64,000 bases of DNA, taken from assembly GCF_001942625.1 (NCBI RefSeq), contig NZ_MLCL01000062.1, positions 186,001 to 250,000 of the forward strand, written 5' to 3'. Made by a program: the position numbers and the translations under genes. Source of the DNA: Mycobacterium syngnathidarum (lineage in GTDB: Bacteria > Actinomycetota > Actinomycetes > Mycobacteriales > Mycobacteriaceae). The notes under the pieces are model-generated. The model was not told where the DNA came from. It saw nothing but the letters and a program-made list of their open reading frames with translations, and searched no databases. Of this stretch, positions 34,027 through 43,451 are shown piece after piece (positions within the stretch are counted from its first letter, which is position 1; each line of letters opens with the position of its first letter).

Positions 34027-36111
34027 ATGTCACAGCCCACTCCTCCCCGTCTGTCAATGGCCAAGACCGCTGCCACCACGGCAGCGGTCATTGCTACTAC
34101 GGCAGCGTTGACCGCAGGCGTCGCGTCCTCCGCACCGGAGGCACTCGCCGCACACAACCGAAGTGTGCAAGCGGAGGTCGAGCTGACGGCGGCGGCGAAC
34201 CCTGACATCGGCAAGATCCCCGACATCGTCGGGATCTACGGTGTTGGCCCAGTCTTTTGGACCGCACAGGCGCTAGGGATCACGCCCGAGAACGTGATCA
34301 AAGCGGCCGGAGGTTTGACCGGCAATACTGCGTTGGCCGACACCGTCATTGGGCTGCTCAACCTGCTCGATGCCATCTCGCCGATCGAAGCCGGCGTCAA
34401 GGGCCCGATGCCCAGCGATGTGTACGACGCGGTGAACGGGCTGACTTACACCACTGACGCCCTGGCTCAGCTGCTCGGCGTTCGCGACGGGTCCGTGATG
34501 GACAAGATCATCGACTGGCTTGTCGGCAACGCACCCATCCTGAATCAGCGCCGCGCGGTCATCCTGTCCGAGAGCCTGGGTGGACTCACCACGTCGCTGG
34601 CGTACCAGGACATGATCAACGCGGTGCAGTCGGACGACCCGAATTGGGGCGTGGGAGTCACCGGTCAGTGGTTGATCTTCGTCAACAACGTCAGCCGCCC
34701 CGGCGGGGGGTTATTCGCACTGGCAACACCTTTCACAAACCTCTTCGGCCTGAACCTCACAACGCCCGACGCAGGCAGCTACACCAACCCTGACAAGACC
34801 AAGGTCCTCAACACCTCGATCCTCGACATCACCTGGGCCTATAACCCACTGTCGGATGCACCCACCACACTCAATCCGCTGGCATGGGCCAACGCCGCGG
34901 CTGCCGGGGTTTTCCTGACCTACCTGCTTCCCGACGAGGACAACAACATCGGCGACCATGTCCTGCCGAAGTTGATCGCCGGCATCGCCGACGGGGTGAA
35001 GGTAATGGTCGACCCCACCGGCGGCCAGGGGACTTCGCTCATTCCAGGCCTCGGCAACTTGCTCGAAAGCCTCGGCATCCAGATTCTCGACTTCCCCGGC
35101 AACGCCACGTACATCACCTATGACTCAGGCAATCTCCCGTTGCTCGAACCGTTCCGGATGGCTCCGCACCTGCTGAACCTCGTTCCGGGCGTTGACATCC
35201 CGACTCCGCTGACCGACAGCGTCGAGGACGCGCTGCGGAAGATGGTGAACATGGGCTATCAGGACGTGAACCCCGCGGACCTGGAGCGCACATTCAACGA
35301 AGCCGGTGAGCAGGCCTACCTGTGGCACTCCCCGCTCACTCCGACACAGCAGCTGGAAGCCGTTCAGACGGTCTTCAACGCGCTGGTCGACGGCATCCAG
35401 GACAATGCGCTCAACCCGGAGGCCTGGACGCCGGAACTTCCTGGCGCTGACTTCAAGCCGATCGTGCAGAATGCGGTGTCGATGGCGGTGTCCAAGGCGC
35501 TGAACGACGCTATCGACGCGATCCAGAAGAATGCCACCGATCCCATGTTCGACGCGGTCGAGAAGGGTCTGGCTCCCGTCACGCACGCGCTCGATGACAT
35601 CAACGCTCAGATGGAATCCGCCATCGACGGCATGTTGAAGGTCAACGGGTCCACGGCCAACAAGCAATCAACCAAGCAGGCCATCACCGTGGTCCCGTCA
35701 GACAACAGCCTGATGAAGACAGTAAGCCTCGAGGCACCCGACAGCGCCGCCACCGCAACTGAAGACGAAGACGCCGACGTGAAGGCTACGCCCGTCAAGG
35801 ATGTCCTCAAAGGTCTTGGTGTGGACAAGAACTCGCTGCAGACCAAGGCGAAGGCGCGGACCAAGGCCCGCCACGCCGCCGACGCGAGCGACCCCATCAA
35901 GAAGTCGGTCAAGGAGACCGTCGCCAAGGTGCGCGGTGCGGTCGATGACGCAGGGAAGGACATCAAGGGCGCCGGCGACGATGCGGGGAAGAAGGTCAAA
36001 GACGCCACCAGCGGTCTGAAGAAGGATGCGAAGAAGGCGAAGCCGGCGCAGACCAAGAAGGCCAAGAAGGCCAAGACCGAGAAGAAAGAGAAGTCCAAAG
36101 CAGCGGCGTAA
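34027..36111 (+). CDS. Secreted PE-PPE-domain protein with lysine-rich tail
   Basis: A 694-residue exported protein. ATG 34027 is preceded by GAAGGCGG; a signal peptide follows (AATTAAVIATTAALTAGVAS ... ALAA, cleaved near residue 45). Residues ~100-400 resemble the mycobacterial PE-PPE serine-hydrolase-like domain, without any PE or PPE N-terminus. The expected GxSxG nucleophile turn appears as SESLG (ILSESLGGLTTSLAYQDM), so activity is uncertain. The last ~100 residues are Lys/Ala-rich repeats (KKAKPAQTKKAKKAKTEKKE), like heparin-binding HBHA or histone-like tails, perhaps for surface or glycan binding. Confidence 0.8.
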   Translation: MSQPTPPRLSMAKTAATTAAVIATTAALTAGVASSAPEALAAHNRSVQAEVELTAAANPDIGKIPDIVGIYGVGPVFWTAQALGITPENVIKAAGGLTGNTALADTVIGLLNLLDAISPIEAGVKGPMPSDVYDAVNGLTYTTDALAQLLGVRDGSVMDKIIDWLVGNAPILNQRRAVILSESLGGLTTSLAYQDMINAVQSDDPNWGVGVTGQWLIFVNNVSRPGGGLFALATPFTNLFGLNLTTPDAGSYTNPDKTKVLNTSILDITWAYNPLSDAPTTLNPLAWANAAAAGVFLTYLLPDEDNNIGDHVLPKLIAGIADGVKVMVDPTGGQGTSLIPGLGNLLESLGIQILDFPGNATYITYDSGNLPLLEPFRMAPHLLNLVPGVDIPTPLTDSVEDALRKMVNMGYQDVNPADLERTFNEAGEQAYLWHSPLTPTQQLEAVQTVFNALVDGIQDNALNPEAWTPELPGADFKPIVQNAVSMAVSKALNDAIDAIQKNATDPMFDAVEKGLAPVTHALDDINAQMESAIDGMLKVNGSTANKQSTKQAITVVPSDNSLMKTVSLEAPDSAATATEDEDADVKATPVKDVLKGLGVDKNSLQTKAKARTKARHAADASDPIKKSVKETVAKVRGAVDDAGKDIKGAGDDAGKKVKDATSGLKKDAKKAKPAQTKKAKKAKTEKKEKSKAAA

Positions 36112-36151
36112 ACGCTGACAGCCTCGGTGACGCGTCGGTAGCGTGGCCAAT

Positions 36152-36913
36152 ATGCCACGCACAGTGCTCGTCACCGGGGCGACCGGCACTCTCGGCCATC
36201 ATGTAGTTCCTGAGGCGACCGAGGCCGGCCATCATGTCAGGGCGTTGAGCCGTCGGGACCGGGTGGGTTACACGGGCGTGCACTGGCACCAGGCCGACTT
36301 GCTCAAGCCTGACTCTCTGGATACCCCGCTCGACGGCGTCGACGTCGTCATCCACTGCGCCACCCAGGCCGCCGGCAGCAAGGACATCAAGGCGGCCCGG
36401 AACCTGATCGAGGCGGCGAGACGCAAGGGCGTCGGGCACCTCATCTACATCTCGATCGTCGGGATCGATGACATCCCGCTTCCTTATTACAAGACCAAGC
36501 TGCACGTCGAGCAGTCGCTCGAAACGTCGGGCATCGGGTATACGATTCTGCGTGCCACGCAGTTCCACGAGCTAATCGAAAAGATGTTCTCGATCCAACG
36601 GTTCTCACCGGTTTTGTGGACTCTGCGCGACGCCCGATTCCAGCCGATCGACACGCGCGACGTGGCGACGCGGCTGGTCAATTTGATCGATTCAGAGCCG
36701 GCGAAACGGGTACCTGACATCGGCGGGCCCAGCGTCCACACTCACCCAGAATTGGGAAAGATGTATCTCGCAGCACACAACGGCGTGCGGCGCGTGGCCA
36801 GATTCACGATCCCCGGACGCATCGTCGCCGGTTACAGGTCAGGGGCCAACCTAACCCCGGAAAATGCGGTCGACGGCGTATCGTTCCAGGACTATTTGGG
36901 TAGCGGCGGATAG
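36152..36913 (+). CDS. NmrA/atypical-SDR NAD(P)-binding oxidoreductase
   Basis: A 253-residue atypical SDR. The nucleotide loop VTGATGTLGHHVV is at residues 7-19; there is an IHCATQ segment and ILRATQFHELI, typical of NmrA-like or NDUFA9-like proteins that bind NAD(P) but often lack the classical Tyr-Lys pair (a YYKTK stands in the right region). TAGCGT (36139-36144) with CTGACA 18 bp before it gives a promoter whose transcript would begin at or near the ATG, so a leaderless message is likely. Substrate unknown. Confidence 0.85.
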   Translation: MPRTVLVTGATGTLGHHVVPEATEAGHHVRALSRRDRVGYTGVHWHQADLLKPDSLDTPLDGVDVVIHCATQAAGSKDIKAARNLIEAARRKGVGHLIYISIVGIDDIPLPYYKTKLHVEQSLETSGIGYTILRATQFHELIEKMFSIQRFSPVLWTLRDARFQPIDTRDVATRLVNLIDSEPAKRVPDIGGPSVHTHPELGKMYLAAHNGVRRVARFTIPGRIVAGYRSGANLTPENAVDGVSFQDYLGSGG

Positions 36914-37010
36914 CCGGGTTGCGCCGAGAAGCATCGATTCTCGCAACCATGCCGACACAGTTTGGCCATCGGTCTTGCATGTGGCAGCGATCGTCGTAGG
37001 CTCGACATCG

Positions 37011-37592
37011 ATGAGCACTTCAGCGCCGCAGGGCAGGTCGATGCGGGCTGCCGACACCGACCGTATCCAGGTGGCGCAGCTGCTCACTGATGCTGCCGCC
37101 GCGGGCCGGCTGCCGATGACCGAGTACGAGGACCGGCTAGCAAAGGCTTACGCGGCCGAGACCTACGACGATCTGGCGCGGTTGAGCCGCGACCTTCCCG
37201 GCGCGGTGAACTGTTCGGCGGGCCACTGTCGCCCGGCTCCCTCGACGCTGCTGCTGGCGATCATGAGCGGGTTCGAGCGCCGCGGTCGGTGGAACGTGCC
37301 GAAGAAATTGACGACGTTCGCACTCTTCGGCGGCGGGGTGGTCGACCTTCGCTACGCCGATTTCACCGCACCCGATGTCGACGTCCGCACCTATTCGATC
37401 TTCGGCGGGCAGACCATCCTGGTGCCGCCCGAGGTGAATGTCGATGTTGACGGCGTCGGCGTGATGGGGAACTTCGATCAGAGCGTCGACGGCGACGGCA
37501 CGGCCGGGGCTCCGCGTGTGCACATCCGCGGTTTCTCGCTCTGGGGCAGCGTCAGCGTCAAACGCAGGAAGCGCCGCAAGAAGACCGACTGA
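37011..37592 (+). CDS. DUF1707 / LiaF-C-like protein
   Basis: A 193-residue protein. Residues ~10-60 are a DUF1707 domain (MRAADTDRIQVAQLLTDAAA ... MTEYEDRLAKAYAAETYDDL ARLSRDLP), often at the N-terminus of stress-related envelope proteins. The C-terminal half (TTFALFGGGVVDLRYADF ... YSIFGGQTILVPPEVNVDVD) is the beta-helical LiaF/YvqF-C-type fold. There is no membrane span between, unlike many family members. TAGGCT (36997-37002), with TTGCAT 16 bp upstream, is 8 bases before the ATG, so a leaderless start is likely. Confidence 0.82.
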   Translation: MSTSAPQGRSMRAADTDRIQVAQLLTDAAAAGRLPMTEYEDRLAKAYAAETYDDLARLSRDLPGAVNCSAGHCRPAPSTLLLAIMSGFERRGRWNVPKKLTTFALFGGGVVDLRYADFTAPDVDVRTYSIFGGQTILVPPEVNVDVDGVGVMGNFDQSVDGDGTAGAPRVHIRGFSLWGSVSVKRRKRRKKTD

Positions 37593-37629
37593 AAGAAATA
37601 CGCGCGGGCCCGAAGGCCTAGAGCAGAGT

Positions 37630-38133
37630 ATGCGTGTGCGAGGAAACCGTTGGCTGTGGACAGTCGCTGCCGTAGTTGCGATTGCCGGCGCTACAGCGGG
37701 TGGTGTCTGGACGTTTCAGCAACGTGACGTTTCTGCCGCGCCGCCCGCCGAAGAATGCGCCGTGGTTGAACGACTCGGACACGAATGGCTGGCGATGACA
37801 TCATCGGTAAACAACGAGTTGTCAACGGGGCCTGGCGGCCGGGATGCTTTGCTCGCGGCAGCACAACGCGAGGCGATCATGGGAAGTAAGATTCGCTCTG
37901 AGGCGCAATCCGTCTCAACTATGAGTCTGAAAGACGAGCTGACCAAATGGGCAGAAGCCGCCGAGCTGGGATCTCAAGTGCAACGCGACTCGGCGAACCG
38001 AGATCCACGGCTAGCTCCCTCGGCAGCCGAGGGCAGCGCATTTATCGAATCGTCGGTAAAGACTTACGAGGCCACCGCCGCGCTCCGAGAACAGTGCCCC
38101 GATATGCCTGCGCAACCCAAGACCGAGCCATAG
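37630..38133 (+). CDS. Exported or membrane-anchored hypothetical protein
   Basis: A 167-residue protein with an N-terminal span (WLWTVAAVVAIAGATAGGVW) and a soluble helical remainder containing two cysteines (EECAVVERL and EQCPDMPAQ), which could pair. The pattern resembles small mycobacterial exported proteins; no domain is recognised. It follows the DUF1707 gene by 37 bp on the same strand and may be cotranscribed. Confidence 0.6.
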   Translation: MRVRGNRWLWTVAAVVAIAGATAGGVWTFQQRDVSAAPPAEECAVVERLGHEWLAMTSSVNNELSTGPGGRDALLAAAQREAIMGSKIRSEAQSVSTMSLKDELTKWAEAAELGSQVQRDSANRDPRLAPSAAEGSAFIESSVKTYEATAALREQCPDMPAQPKTEP

Positions 38134-38150
38134 ATGCTGGCGTAACCTTC

Positions 38151-38174
38151 GTGTACCACACAGGTGTGGTACAC
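38151..38174. promoter_or_regulatory. Perfect 11-bp inverted repeat between convergent genes
   Basis: GTGTACCACAC-AG-GTGTGGTACAC is a perfect palindrome with a 2-base centre, 18 bp beyond the stop of the rightward gene and 51 bp from the end of the leftward one. The short spacer favours a protein-binding site over a terminator hairpin, but the site is at gene 3' ends, so its role is unclear. Confidence 0.55.
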
Positions 38175-38224
38175 CTCGCCGAACGGGCTGTCGTAAGCTG
38201 ATCGCGCTCGTCGAAAATCCTCAG

Positions 38225-38653
38225 CTATGCTCGCTGAATTTCGCTACCTGTGAGCTCGTCGAGCTCGTAGACGGGCGCCCCCTGCAGGTTGTAGTACTGG
38301 GCGCCAGGCTCGAGATCGGCAGTCGTGGCACGGGTCCCATCTGCGTTGTAGAGCGGCGTGCCGTTCGCGTCGACAAGGTCTCCCATGCCATCGTCGAATC
38401 CCGCGGCAGGTTTGGGGCTTTGGCCCGGGAACCAAAGGCCGCCATAACCCTGAGTAAACGACTGCCACGCACCTTGCAGCGACAGCGCGAGCAGATGGAT
38501 CTGCTGCTGCGTCAACGTGTTGTGCGCTTCGACCGCAGCCGGAGAGGCAACGGCGACCGTTTTGTGCGGAACGAACAACGCCGGGGCCCCCGCAACGATC
38601 GCGCCGGCGCTGACGAGGGCGACGCCAGTGGTGACGAGCGGACGAACTGCCAT
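38225..38653 (-). CDS. Small secreted mycobacterial protein
   Basis: A 142-residue protein with a signal peptide (MAVRPLVTTGVALVSAGAIV AGAPALF). The mature part begins with HNTLTQQQIHLLALSLQGAWQ and contains repeated short turns (VDANGTPLYNADGTRATT). Proteins with this leader are common in rapid growers, often near PE-PPE-domain genes as here. Function unknown. Confidence 0.65.
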   Translation of the reverse strand: MAVRPLVTTGVALVSAGAIVAGAPALFVPHKTVAVASPAAVEAHNTLTQQQIHLLALSLQGAWQSFTQGYGGLWFPGQSPKPAAGFDDGMGDLVDANGTPLYNADGTRATTADLEPGAQYYNLQGAPVYELDELTGSEIQRA

Positions 38654-39366
38654 ACGCGTGGCCCCTTTTTCTGAGCGTCAGCGGGTTCCGAAGACCCGTG
38701 CCGGCACCGGAGTACAACTTAGAAACTCCTGAGAATGCTAAGTCCGGCTATCGCCTCCCGCAACCTTTATCGACGCAGGACGTTATCCACTTTGCTGCCC
38801 TCGCGCAGGCAGTTGAACGAGGCCGTTCGGATGAATTTCTCAATTCAAATGAACTGCTCCAGGTCGGCCAATTTCAGCTACGCCCAACACGTCGCTGGCC
38901 ATCGGCTTCCTGAGCCCAAATGCGCGGGACACTGAGGCGACAGCTCGTGAAGCCATCGCCAGATTGTTTGCTACAGCACACGTGAACCCAACCCCACCGA
39001 GGCATGCCCGCACCCCAGGCCAACCACATTGGAACTACACATAATCCAAGTTCACAACGGCGTGGCGCATCGCTGCCTCGCCGCCCTTGTGCGGACGATC
39101 CGCCCACAAATCCCCCGGCGCCCGGGCGCGGATCAGCGATTGCGCGCGGCGACGGCCATCACCGGTCCACTCCGCGAGCCTGACCCAACCATTGTTTGCG
39201 AAAAATGAAACCGAGAATACTGCTTGCAATCGCAACCATTAAACGGTCCAACAGCACTCGGACAGGTCACGCCGCGTTAACCAAAGGTGAACAACACGTA
39301 TCCTAAAAGGTTCGACAAAAGACCACGCCAGCAAATTTTGGCTCTGGGAATCCGCTGAGCTCGCCC
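38654..39366. other. Long intergenic region without a supported gene
   Basis: 713 bp between two leftward genes. Short open frames exist on both strands but none has a convincing start, codon pattern or product. Base composition is lower in GC than the neighbours, especially 38,700-38,900 and 39,190-39,310. It may be decayed sequence and should hold the promoter of the small secreted protein gene near its left end. Confidence 0.5.
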
Positions 39367-40620
39367 TCAGTCGCTGTCGGACGAATCGTCGTCGGCGTCC
39401 GGTGTATGCGTCGACGTCGTCGCGCCCGTGCCGCGCAGTTTCTTGACGAATGAACGCACACCGTCGACCACAGGCCCGCCCGCCCGTTGCGGACCCGAAG
39501 CCCGATCACGCGCAAGCGTTTTCACGGAGAAATCCAGGCTCTTGCGCAACGACGGGCGCGGCGCCTGGACGCGCGCTCGCTCCGGCTGGCGCGGCGCCGC
39601 AGCCGCAGAGCCACCGTCGCGCAGGATGTCCGCACCCTCCTCGACCCCGCCGGTGAAGTCATGGACGAAGCGTTCGGTTTCCGTACGCGTCGGCATCAGC
39701 CGGGCCGCGGTGTACTGCTCCGGATTGGCCAGCGGGTCGTTGTCGGGGTAACCGTAATCGACGACGGCCCGCAGCGCGGGGGTGGCCGCATCGGCCAGCA
39801 GGTTGCCCGGCTCCCCGAACGCCCGCAGCGGCGAGACCAGCGGCAGGTTCTCGGACTCGTAGCCGACGTAGGTGGTGTCGTCGACCTTGCTGATGCGCAC
39901 CGTGCCGTCAGCCGTCTGCCGTACGACGGTGCCACCTGAATCCAGGGTCTCGTGGCACACGGCATCGCAATCACGGAAATTGCCCTGCGCGTCGATCGGG
40001 AAATCCAGGCTGTCCTGATTCAGCCGACGGTCCAGGTACGCCATCAGCGAATTGGCCATCGCCGGCGCGTTCCACAAGTAGGCCGGGACGTTGGAGTTGA
40101 TGTCGTACTCGTAAACCACGTTGACCACCGGCACGCCCGGGTCCGTCGGCGCTGGGATCGGATTGACACCGATCAGGGCGAAGAACGGCAGCCTCGTTCC
40201 GAATCCGCCGTTCGGGCTGGCCACGTTGTTGTCCAGGACATACAGCGTGGGCTCGGTGACCACCGGATCGTGGGTCAGCTTGCCGTAGGTCAGCAGCAGG
40301 CTCGCATTGGCCGCGCCCCAGCCCGAGGACAGCACCACATTGTCGTCGGCATCGCTGTTGCCCCGGATGGCCTGATAAATCCCGGACGGGCCGGTAAAGA
40401 AGTTCGCGACCACCGGCTCCTGCTGCCCCTGTCGGTACAGCCCGCCGTAGAAATCCGCGACGCCGTCGCCGCCGGGGTTCGTCGAGCTCGCACCGATGAT
40501 GAGCGCCGACAGTTGCACCGCGGTCACCGGCTGCGTCGCCCCGAGGGCTGCCACCGTCGCCAACGCCGTCCCGCCCAGAAGAGTCGCCGGCAAAGCGCGT
40601 CCACCCCAGCGTCGTGTCAT
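39367..40620 (-). CDS. Secreted PE-PPE-domain protein
   Basis: A 417-residue exported protein. The signal-like N-terminus (LPATLLGGTALATVAALGAT) leads into VQLSALIIGASSTNPGGDGV and a PE-PPE-type hydrolase-like domain, including LDNNVASPNGGFGTRLPFF and VVNVVYEYDINSNVPAYLWN. Where a GxSxG-type nucleophile is expected the sequence reads LSSGWGAANASLLL, with Gly in the nucleophile position. The C-terminal ~110 residues are Arg/Ala-rich and end in an acidic run. It resembles the larger protein at 34027-36111 in domain plan, so the two are likely paralogues. Confidence 0.75.
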   Translation of the reverse strand: MTRRWGGRALPATLLGGTALATVAALGATQPVTAVQLSALIIGASSTNPGGDGVADFYGGLYRQGQQEPVVANFFTGPSGIYQAIRGNSDADDNVVLSSGWGAANASLLLTYGKLTHDPVVTEPTLYVLDNNVASPNGGFGTRLPFFALIGVNPIPAPTDPGVPVVNVVYEYDINSNVPAYLWNAPAMANSLMAYLDRRLNQDSLDFPIDAQGNFRDCDAVCHETLDSGGTVVRQTADGTVRISKVDDTTYVGYESENLPLVSPLRAFGEPGNLLADAATPALRAVVDYGYPDNDPLANPEQYTAARLMPTRTETERFVHDFTGGVEEGADILRDGGSAAAAPRQPERARVQAPRPSLRKSLDFSVKTLARDRASGPQRAGGPVVDGVRSFVKKLRGTGATTSTHTPDADDDSSDSD

Positions 40621-40694
40621 GGCGCCGCCTCTCAGCCCAGTTGGAATGAGCAGAAGCTACCCGACGGCAACCGGCAACGTCAGCAAATGCGGGG

Positions 40695-41342
40695 TTAGCG
40701 AGGCATGGCGATACGCATCCCGGCCAGCATCACCTGAGCATCGGCCATATAAGTCCTGTTGTTGGGCGCGGTGCTCTGCGCGAGCGCCACCACGTTCCAT
40801 ACCTTCGATCCGAGCGGCACCATCACCGTCACCGCCGTCACGTATGCCGTGCTGCCGCCGTCGGGGGTCAGGGCCGTGTAGTTCACCAGCAGCGCCGGGA
40901 ATCCACAGATCTCGCTGGGAACCTGGGTGACGTTCTGCGCGCCGGCAGCCTGGAATCCCTTGACGGTCTCGTTCAGCAGATCCTGGGGCGGCCGGTCGCC
41001 ATCGGTGGCATCCGCGGTCGACACCGACAGGGCCGGATTCGTCACGCCATCACTGAGCGACACATTGCGCAGGACCAATTTGACTGGCCCCTTTGCCAAC
41101 TCGGGCACCGGAACCCAGCCCGCCGGCTGCGCGATGCGGACCCTCGGCTCATCCGGTGTCCCGGGCAGTTCGATCCAGGCATCCGAATGCAACTGCTCGC
41201 ACGACTGGGCTTTGTACGCGGACGCGCCCTCCGAGCCCACCGATGGCTCGAATCCGGCTTTCGCGGCGCCATCCGTCAACTGAGTGCATCCGGTGAGCAG
41301 CAGCCCGGCCGCCAACACCACCACACTCACAACGCGCTTCAT
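40695..41342 (-). CDS. LpqN/LpqT-family lipoprotein
   Basis: A 215-residue lipoprotein. The signal peptide ends at the lipobox LLTGC (Cys about residue 19). The mature domain has the LpqN pattern: RIAQPAGWVPVPELAKGP at the start, NETVKGFQAAGAQN in the middle, ICGFPALLVNYTALTPDGG then VTVMVPLGSKVWNVVALAQS. Such domains are envelope-located and some interact with lipid-transport enzymes; the partner is unknown. The same fold seems to form the sensor part of the kinase at 44952-46811. Confidence 0.82.
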   Translation of the reverse strand: MKRVVSVVVLAAGLLLTGCTQLTDGAAKAGFEPSVGSEGASAYKAQSCEQLHSDAWIELPGTPDEPRVRIAQPAGWVPVPELAKGPVKLVLRNVSLSDGVTNPALSVSTADATDGDRPPQDLLNETVKGFQAAGAQNVTQVPSEICGFPALLVNYTALTPDGGSTAYVTAVTVMVPLGSKVWNVVALAQSTAPNNRTYMADAQVMLAGMRIAMPR

Positions 41343-41441
41343 CGCTCACAGAGACTACGCGAGCGCGCCTTGCGCGCTAATGCGACGCAGGGGTCGCTCC
41401 GCCGCGTTTGCCAGCAACGTGTGCGTCGCACTCGACGCGAA

Positions 41442-43451
41442 CTAGCGGCGCCGCGAGCGCAGATAATCGCCGACCACCGCGGCACCCAGGCCATCGAGAT
41501 CAGGCACCACGACTCGGCCCTGCACCCGGCGGGCCACCTGGTCGATGAAGCGAGCGAGGCCGGGGTCGGAGCCCAGCCGGAAGATCGTCACCTGCGCGCC
41601 GAGCCGGGCCACCTCGTCGAAACCACGCACGGTGTGGGCGATGGTGCGCGGGTGTGGCGGGTAGTCGAAAAAGACTTCCGGTGACGGAGTCGCCGAATTG
41701 GGCCCAGCCCCGTGCCCGTATCCCTCCAGATGGGCGGTGGGCTCGCCGTCGGTCACCACGAGCACGACCGGCTGGGCATTGGGATGACGACGCAGATGCC
41801 GGGTCGCCAATGCCAGCGCGTGGTGCAGATTGGTGCCCTGCTCGTACACGCCTTCCAGGCCGGTCAGCTCGCCGGCGGTCACCGTGCGCGCATACCGGCC
41901 AAAGGCGATGATCTGCAACTCATCTGAGCGGAACCGCGTGCTCACCAGATGGTTGAGCGCCAGCGCCGTGCGCTTCATCGGCAGCCAGCGGTTCTCCATC
42001 ACCATCGAAAACGACGTGTCCACCAGCAACGCGACACACGCCTGGGTGCGGGTTTCGGTCTCGGAAACCTCCACATCCTCGACCGCGAACCGGATCGGCC
42101 GCTCGGCAACCCCGGTCCCGGCCTGGCGCAGCACCGCGTTGGTCACCGTGCGGGTGACGTTCCACGGCTCGGTGTCACCGAATTGCCAGGGCCGGGTCGC
42201 CCCGGTCAGCTCCCCGGCCGCGCCGGCCCGACGCGTGTCACGCTCGCCGTGACGACCCGAGAGCTGTTGTGCCACATCACGCAGCGCGGTCTGGCCGAGC
42301 TGACGCATCGCTTTAGGGGACAGCCGCCATTGACCGTCGGAGCCACGGTCGATGAAACCCTGGTTCACCAGGGCCTTTTCGAGCTCGGACAGGGTGCGGG
42401 CGTCGATCGCGGCGTCGTCGCCGAGCTGGCGGGCCAGCGCTTCCAGGTCGACGTCATCCATCGATGCCCCGGAATAGCTCTGCGACAACGCGTCGGCGAG
42501 CTGCTCCAGCTCGCCGATGTCGGACAGAGCTTGGGCGCCCTCCCCCATACCCAGCGGATCGCCACCGGAGAACTGCTCCGAACCACTCCAATCCTCACCC
42601 GGGCGTGCGGCCTGCAGGTGGTCGTCGAGCCGGTTCAGCGCATTCATCAACGACGGCGAACCGAAAGCCTGCTGCGCCAACGAATCCAACTGGGCACGCT
42701 GCTCGGCCGACAGGCTGTTGCGGAACCGCTGCGCTGCGGCGGCCCGCTTGGCCAAGGAGTCCAGCAGCTCGTCGATGTTCTGCGGGCCCTCCGGGAAGAA
42801 CTCGCCGTGTTTGTCCATGAAGTCCTGAAAATCTTGCTGCGAGTCCTGTCCGTTCGCGTGCTTGTCCAGCAAGTCGTTGAGGTCGTCGAGCATGTCGTTG
42901 ACCCGCTGCCGGTCCTCGTCGGTGGCGTTCTCCAACGCCTCCTTCATGCCGGCGAAACGCTGATCCAACATCTCCCGGCCCAGCAGATCCTTGATCTGCT
43001 CGTACTTCTGCCGCGCCTCGGGGCTGCGCCAGTCGTAGTCGGCCAGTTCCTGAACCGCCTTGGCCGGTGACGGCGAGAGTGCCTCCATCTGCAGTTCGCC
43101 GAATCGCGCGTCGTCGTCGAGGGCGCGGGCCAGCTCCTTGCGTTCGGCCAGCACGGCCTCGTCGAGCAGCTTCTTGATCTCCTGCAGCGTGCCGTCGAGA
43201 TTGTGCCGCTGCAACAACTCCCGGCGCTTGCGGTTGGCCTCGGCAGCCAGCCGGTCGGTGCCGCGCATGCCTTCGGTGCCGCGACGCATCAACTCCGACA
43301 GCGCACGGCGCGGTGAGCTGCCCTCCATGACGCTCTGACCGATCTGCTCGAGCGCGTCGCGCAGATCGATCGGCGGTGCCAGCGGGTCGGGGCCTCCGGT
43401 GTACCGCGAATACCGCGAGGTGTGCCCGTGTCCCCGACCGGGATCAGCCAT
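41442..43451 (-). CDS. VWA-domain protein (MoxR-associated, Rv0959-like)
   Basis: A 669-residue cytoplasmic protein. The first ~400 residues are helical and charged; the C-terminal von Willebrand A domain (from about residue 465) has an intact metal site, LLVDTSFSMVMENRW (DxSxS), with the later VLVVTDGEPTAH. It is the partner of the adjacent MoxR-type ATPase, overlapping it by 8 bp, and such pairs act as metal-ion or complex-assembly chaperones. Corresponds to Rv0959. Function in mycobacteria is not established. Confidence 0.88.
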   Translation of the reverse strand: MADPGRGHGHTSRYSRYTGGPDPLAPPIDLRDALEQIGQSVMEGSSPRRALSELMRRGTEGMRGTDRLAAEANRKRRELLQRHNLDGTLQEIKKLLDEAVLAERKELARALDDDARFGELQMEALSPSPAKAVQELADYDWRSPEARQKYEQIKDLLGREMLDQRFAGMKEALENATDEDRQRVNDMLDDLNDLLDKHANGQDSQQDFQDFMDKHGEFFPEGPQNIDELLDSLAKRAAAAQRFRNSLSAEQRAQLDSLAQQAFGSPSLMNALNRLDDHLQAARPGEDWSGSEQFSGGDPLGMGEGAQALSDIGELEQLADALSQSYSGASMDDVDLEALARQLGDDAAIDARTLSELEKALVNQGFIDRGSDGQWRLSPKAMRQLGQTALRDVAQQLSGRHGERDTRRAGAAGELTGATRPWQFGDTEPWNVTRTVTNAVLRQAGTGVAERPIRFAVEDVEVSETETRTQACVALLVDTSFSMVMENRWLPMKRTALALNHLVSTRFRSDELQIIAFGRYARTVTAGELTGLEGVYEQGTNLHHALALATRHLRRHPNAQPVVLVVTDGEPTAHLEGYGHGAGPNSATPSPEVFFDYPPHPRTIAHTVRGFDEVARLGAQVTIFRLGSDPGLARFIDQVARRVQGRVVVPDLDGLGAAVVGDYLRSRRR

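Noticed and set aside
38698..38913. 71-codon rightward frame in the long intergenic gap
   Set aside because: No ribosome site or recognised product, and a second frame overlaps it equally well; composition looks like decayed non-coding DNA.
41361..41430. Short inverted repeats (GCGCG and TGCGACGCA arms) between the VWA and LpqN genes
   Set aside because: Arms are short or widely spaced (32 bp) and could be chance in this GC-rich DNA; not supported as a terminator.
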